From positions 1 to 64,000 of the forward strand of contig NZ_JACAWV010000024.1 of NCBI RefSeq assembly GCF_013390595.1: a DNA stretch of 64,000 nucleotides. The letters are read 5' to 3'. A model generated the notes under the pieces. That model ran no database searches. It was given only the letters and a program-made list of their open reading frames with translations, and was not told the DNA's origin. The translations under genes were made by a program, and so were the position numbers. This DNA is from Rhizobium sp. RM. GTDB taxonomy: Bacteria; Pseudomonadota; Alphaproteobacteria; Rhizobiales; Rhizobiaceae. This document shows, in pieces, positions 60,428 through 64,000 of the stretch; position 1 is the first letter of the stretch, and each line of letters opens with the position of its first letter.

Positions 60428-62209
60428 ATGAACAGCCTGGTAAAAAGCAATTGGGGCGCCTGCGAGGGGCAAGGGAATACGCGTTTCAGGATATGGGCGC
60501 CGGATATCGAACACATTACGTTGGTGGTAGAAGGCGCAGATTTTCCCATGAGCCGTGCTTGCAACGGATGGTACGAAGCAACCGTCGGAGCCGGTCCGGG
60601 CGAAAGGTATTGCTTTCGACTACCAGACGGCAAAGCTGTTCCCGACCCAGCTTCGCACCAGCAAGATGAAGGTATCTCAGGTTGCTCCATCGTAGTCGAT
60701 CATGCGTTCAGCTGGCAAAATGGTAACTGGATCGGGCGACTCTGGCATGAAGCGATCATCTACGAGCTCCATGTTGGAACTTTTACGCCAGAAGGCACTT
60801 TTTCAGCGGCTACTGAAAAACTGAAGGGCCTCGCTGACACAGGGATTACCGCCATCGAACTTATGCCTCTTGCGACGTTCGAGGGAAATAGAGGATGGGG
60901 TTATGACGGAGTCCTGCAGTTCGCGCCCCACCCGGTATACGGCACACCAGACGAGCTTAAGCAACTTATAGACACGGCTCACGGCCTTGGAATGATGGTC
61001 TTCCTTGATGTGGTCTACAATCACTTCGGACCGATGTCTAATGCGCTTTCGGACTACGCGCCCCAGTTCTTCACTGACAACCCTTCCCCATGGGGCCCCT
61101 CACCAGATTTCGCCAATCCAATCGTCCGCTCATATTTCGTCGAGAACGCTTTGCACTGGCTTGAAGTCTACCGGTTTGACGGGTTGCGCTTTGACGCCGC
61201 TGACCGTTTGGTGTGTCCTTCGTCACAGTTTGACTTTCTCACTTGTCTGACGCGCACGATCCGAAAAGAAATCACGGACAGGCACGTTCACCTTATGACG
61301 GAGGATGCCAGAAACACCGTCGTTCCACTGGAGGCACAAGAGGGAGGATCAATCCTCGTTGACGCCGAGTGGAACGATGATTTTCATCATGCTCTTCATG
61401 TGCTCGCGACTTCTGAGGCTGGCGGTCTCTACGCAGACTTTGCAGAGGATCCCCTTGAAAAACTCAAAAAGGCACTCGCGAGCGGTTTTGTTTATCAGGG
61501 TGATCCACGGCCGTCTGATGACATGCGCGGACATGGAGAACCCAGTCAGCATTTGCCTCCCTATCGCTTTATCAACTTCCTCCACAATCACGATCAAGCC
61601 GGCAACCGCCTCCACGGTGAACGATTAAGAGCTCTCATCCCGTCCCCCCTGTTCAATCTTTTGGAGACGATTCTGCTCTTAAGTCCCCAAATCCCGCTGA
61701 TCTTTATGGGTGACGATTTTGCCTCGACAGAGACGTTTTTCTTTTTCTCCGACCACCGAAACGTCAATCGTCTGGAGGGGATCCGCGGACGCCTCGAGCA
61801 AGCAAAAAAGTTTCAAGGCGCAGTACCTCCCGACTCCTTGAAGCTGGTAAAAGATCCGAACGCCGCCCAGACGATGCACCTCTCGACGCTAAACTGGGAT
61901 GAAGCCGATACGGACATGGGAAGGCGGTCGATCAATCGGATGAGCATGCTTTTGTCAAAGCGGCAGCGCGTGATCTGGCCCTTATTATCGTCCAACTTCG
62001 AGAAAGGTGAGATCGTTGAATGTCCAGCCCAGTCTCTGGCTGTGAACTGGCTATTCTCAACCGGCATCCTCGAGCTGAGAGCTAATCTGTCGGGCAAAAA
62101 ACTCGATCTGCCTGCAGCTACCGGACATGTCTTTCATCAGCACGGGACGATTAGCGGCATTCGCTTCGACGGTTTTTCATGTCAGTTCTCTCTTCGGTCC
62201 ACCACCTAG
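60428..62209 (+). CDS. treZ: malto-oligosyltrehalose trehalohydrolase
   Basis: A 593-residue GH13 enzyme that releases trehalose from maltooligosyltrehalose. The N-terminal CBM48-like domain (about 10-100, FRIWAPDIEHITLVVEG) is followed by the barrel with HVGTFTPEGTFSAA, LMPLATFEGNRGWGYDGVL, VYNHFGP, nucleophile Asp in LRFDAADRLV (about 255), Glu in LMTEDARNT and Asp in LHNHDQAGNR. These are TreZ-specific signatures. It works after TreY, which is not in this window; the debranching gene follows. Confidence 0.93.
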   Translation: MNSLVKSNWGACEGQGNTRFRIWAPDIEHITLVVEGADFPMSRACNGWYEATVGAGPGERYCFRLPDGKAVPDPASHQQDEGISGCSIVVDHAFSWQNGNWIGRLWHEAIIYELHVGTFTPEGTFSAATEKLKGLADTGITAIELMPLATFEGNRGWGYDGVLQFAPHPVYGTPDELKQLIDTAHGLGMMVFLDVVYNHFGPMSNALSDYAPQFFTDNPSPWGPSPDFANPIVRSYFVENALHWLEVYRFDGLRFDAADRLVCPSSQFDFLTCLTRTIRKEITDRHVHLMTEDARNTVVPLEAQEGGSILVDAEWNDDFHHALHVLATSEAGGLYADFAEDPLEKLKKALASGFVYQGDPRPSDDMRGHGEPSQHLPPYRFINFLHNHDQAGNRLHGERLRALIPSPLFNLLETILLLSPQIPLIFMGDDFASTETFFFFSDHRNVNRLEGIRGRLEQAKKFQGAVPPDSLKLVKDPNAAQTMHLSTLNWDEADTDMGRRSINRMSMLLSKRQRVIWPLLSSNFEKGEIVECPAQSLAVNWLFSTGILELRANLSGKKLDLPAATGHVFHQHGTISGIRFDGFSCQFSLRSTT

Positions 62210-62343
62210 TCTGAGCAATGTTTCATCAAGATCGCCAGTGAATGTCGCAGATAAACCCGTGAATTGCTGGAACAATTTGCTGCCAATGCGGTTGAGAGAT
62301 CCTGCGAACGCCAATTCCTTGGCACACATCCAAGAGGAAATTC

Positions 62344-64000
62344 ATGCCGAACAAAAGTCGCGAAGTTACGGTTGGTGATTATCGCCAGCTTGGCGCTACT
62401 ACGAGTGAAGACGGTGTCAACTTCGCGATCTTTAGTGCCCATGCCGAGCGCATTGAGCTTTGCCTTTTCTCTGATGACGGTTCGAAAGAGCTCGAGCGGA
62501 TTGAACTGCCCGAATACACCAACGAGGTGTGGCACGGATTTGTCCCTGGATTAAAACATGGGACGCTTTATGGTTACCGCGTCCACGGAAAATACGAACC
62601 GGAAAACGGCCATCGCTTCAATCCAAACAAGTTGCTTGTCGATCCTTATGCAAGGGAGATCGTCGGGGAAATCGAATGGGAAAAATGCCACTTCGGTTAC
62701 CGTCGAGACAGCACTGATCTCGACCTATCGTTCGACGAGTTGGACAGCGCGCCGTTTATGCCAAAGTCACGCGTCATCGGTTCCACACCTGCGAAAAACA
62801 ACATCACGCCGGTTGATATCCCATGGGCGCGGACGATCTTCTACGAAACACACGTCAAGGGCTTCACAAAGCTTCATTCTGCCGTCCCGGAAAATCTCAG
62901 AGGGACTTTCGAAGGGCTCGGTCATCGAGACGTCGTCTCCTACATAAAAAGCCTGGGTATCACGTCGGTCGAACTGCTGCCGATCCACTGGTTTCCAGAT
63001 GACGCGCATCTATCGGAAATGGGGCTCAAGAACTATTGGGGCTACAATTCACTGGGTTTCTTTGCGCCGGCAAATAGATATTTGGGTCCAAACGGCCTGA
63101 ATGGATTACGTGACATGGTGCGTGCATTCCATGAGGCCGGTATCGAAGTCATACTCGACGTGGTCTACAACCACACTGCCGAAGGAAACGAACTGGGGCC
63201 GACACTGTCGTTCCGCGGAATTGATAATTTTTCCTATTACCGAACCATGCCAGACGAACCTAGGTATTACATCAACGACACGGGAACTGGAAACACGGTC
63301 AATACGTCCCATCCGCGTGTGCTGCAAATGATTACCGACTCGTTGCGGTACTGGGCCCAGGAGGTGGGCGTTGATGGATTTCGGTTTGATCTTGGAACCA
63401 TCCTCGGGAGAGAGCCAGCTGGCTTCGATCAGCGTGGTGGCTTTTTCGACGCTGTCGGACAGGACCCCGTGCTGTCTCGACTGAAACTCGTTGGCGAACC
63501 GTGGGACATTGGGCCAGGCGGTTATCAGGTCGGGGGGTTTCCTCCTGGATGGGCAGAATGGAATGACAAATACAGGGATACGCTGCGAGACTATTGGCGG
63601 GGCGGTTGCCAGACACCCCATGAATTTGCAACGCGCTTCCTCGGTTCAGGTGACATCTACGATCTGCGCGGCCGGCGTCCCTGGTCGAGCGTCAATTTTG
63701 TGACGGCTCACGACGGCTTCACGCTTAACGATCTTGTCTCGTTCAACGACAAGCACAACGAAGCGAATGGCGAAGAAAACAAAGACGGGCACAGCGATAA
63801 CAGGAGCTTCAATTTCGGTGTTGAAGGACCTACCGAAGAACCGGCAATCAACGATAGCCGGGAACGGCAAAAGCGAAACTTCATTGCTACCTTACTCCTA
63901 TCTCATGGCACGCCGATGTTGCTCGCAGGGGATGAATTTGGACGTAGTCAATCGGGCAACAACAATTGCTATTGCCAGGATAATGAACTGAGCTGGGTTC
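62344..64000 (+). CDS. glgX: glycogen debranching enzyme GlgX/TreX (runs off the window)
   Basis: The frame is open from ATG 62344 (AGAGGAAA upstream) to the end, 552 codons so far. It is a GH13 isoamylase-type enzyme: CBM48 start VTVGDYRQLGATTSEDGVNFAIFS, FYETHVKGFTKLH, KNYWGYNSLGFFAP, DVVYNHTAEGNELGPTLSFRG in pieces, nucleophile Asp in FRFDLGTIL (about 348), Glu in LVGEPWDIG and Asp in TAHDGFTLND. It trims alpha-1,6 branches and in a treXYZ set feeds TreY/TreZ. About 100 residues are expected beyond the window. Confidence 0.95.
   Translation, partial: MPNKSREVTVGDYRQLGATTSEDGVNFAIFSAHAERIELCLFSDDGSKELERIELPEYTNEVWHGFVPGLKHGTLYGYRVHGKYEPENGHRFNPNKLLVDPYAREIVGEIEWEKCHFGYRRDSTDLDLSFDELDSAPFMPKSRVIGSTPAKNNITPVDIPWARTIFYETHVKGFTKLHSAVPENLRGTFEGLGHRDVVSYIKSLGITSVELLPIHWFPDDAHLSEMGLKNYWGYNSLGFFAPANRYLGPNGLNGLRDMVRAFHEAGIEVILDVVYNHTAEGNELGPTLSFRGIDNFSYYRTMPDEPRYYINDTGTGNTVNTSHPRVLQMITDSLRYWAQEVGVDGFRFDLGTILGREPAGFDQRGGFFDAVGQDPVLSRLKLVGEPWDIGPGGYQVGGFPPGWAEWNDKYRDTLRDYWRGGCQTPHEFATRFLGSGDIYDLRGRRPWSSVNFVTAHDGFTLNDLVSFNDKHNEANGEENKDGHSDNRSFNFGVEGPTEEPAINDSRERQKRNFIATLLLSHGTPMLLAGDEFGRSQSGNNNCYCQDNELSWV

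Noticed and set aside
1..64000. tRNA, rRNA or CRISPR array
   Set aside because: No cloverleaf-like or rRNA segments and no regularly spaced direct repeats were noticed on reading; a covariance-model search was not possible here.

Overview
The window looks like part of a large rhizobial (Agrobacterium/Rhizobium-type) secondary replicon. The evidence is a complete repABC replication/partition operon with parS-like palindromes and an antisense-RNA locus. It is supported by VirC1/VirC2/VirD2-like mobilisation genes and by small families typical of Rhizobiales (DUF982, DUF6894, BA14K, PhnA-like membrane protein, GGAAC-type general-stress promoters). No tRNA, rRNA or CRISPR array was seen.

Layout. 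(1) 0.5-1.55 kb: frameshifted IS110-family transposase. (2) 1.8-5.6 kb: parS, repA, repB, counter-transcribed RNA, repC with an internal origin candidate. (3) 5.7-17.6 kb: accessory belt rich in broken genes (small conserved protein, prophage lysis remnant, ECF sigma factor, receiver protein, fragment of an HTH gene) around an intact CHASE4-GGDEF-EAL protein, a GFA-family protein, an alpha/beta hydrolase and small rhizobial families. (4) 17.8-21.1 kb: two tandem Ku genes, then small stress-type proteins including a ferritin-like one. (5) 21.4-27.9 kb: HTH regulator and a mobilisation module: VirC2-like, VirC1-like, an oriT whose nick core resembles a T-DNA border, MobC-like, and a VirD2-like relaxase with an LPD7 domain. 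(6) 27.9-29.8 kb: intact IS30-family element and a VapC/Phd-type toxin-antitoxin pair. (7) 30.1-47.2 kb: well-preserved organosulfur cluster: reductase, TetR, thioredoxin-fold isomerase, sulfurtransferase, FAD oxidase, molybdenum S/N-oxide reductase, ABC importer, two luciferase-like monooxygenases, DszC/SfnB-like flavoprotein and FMN reductase. Three copies of one unusual upstream motif link its transcription units. (8) 47.3-55.8 kb: two-component genes, including a hybrid kinase with a ParD-like N-terminus, and a stress set (PRC-barrel, PfpI, DUF892) preceded by EcfG-like promoters. (9) 55.8-64 kb: frameshifted large catalase, PhnA-like membrane protein with a 24-residue companion, SDR, TreZ and the start of GlgX/TreX.

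How the parts fit. RepABC keeps the replicon; the oriT/relaxosome makes it mobilisable, but no type IV secretion genes are present here, so transfer would need a helper. The sulfur cluster would import an organosulfur compound and release its sulfur oxidatively with reduced flavin. The stress genes, Ku pair, catalase and trehalose genes together suggest a stationary-phase/desiccation/oxidative survival island under the PhyR-EcfG response.

Most disruptions are single-base changes, several in homopolymers, so sequencing error must be excluded before calling every broken gene a pseudogene. A nonsense codon, and one frameshifted gene with two separate indels, argue that at least some decay is real.
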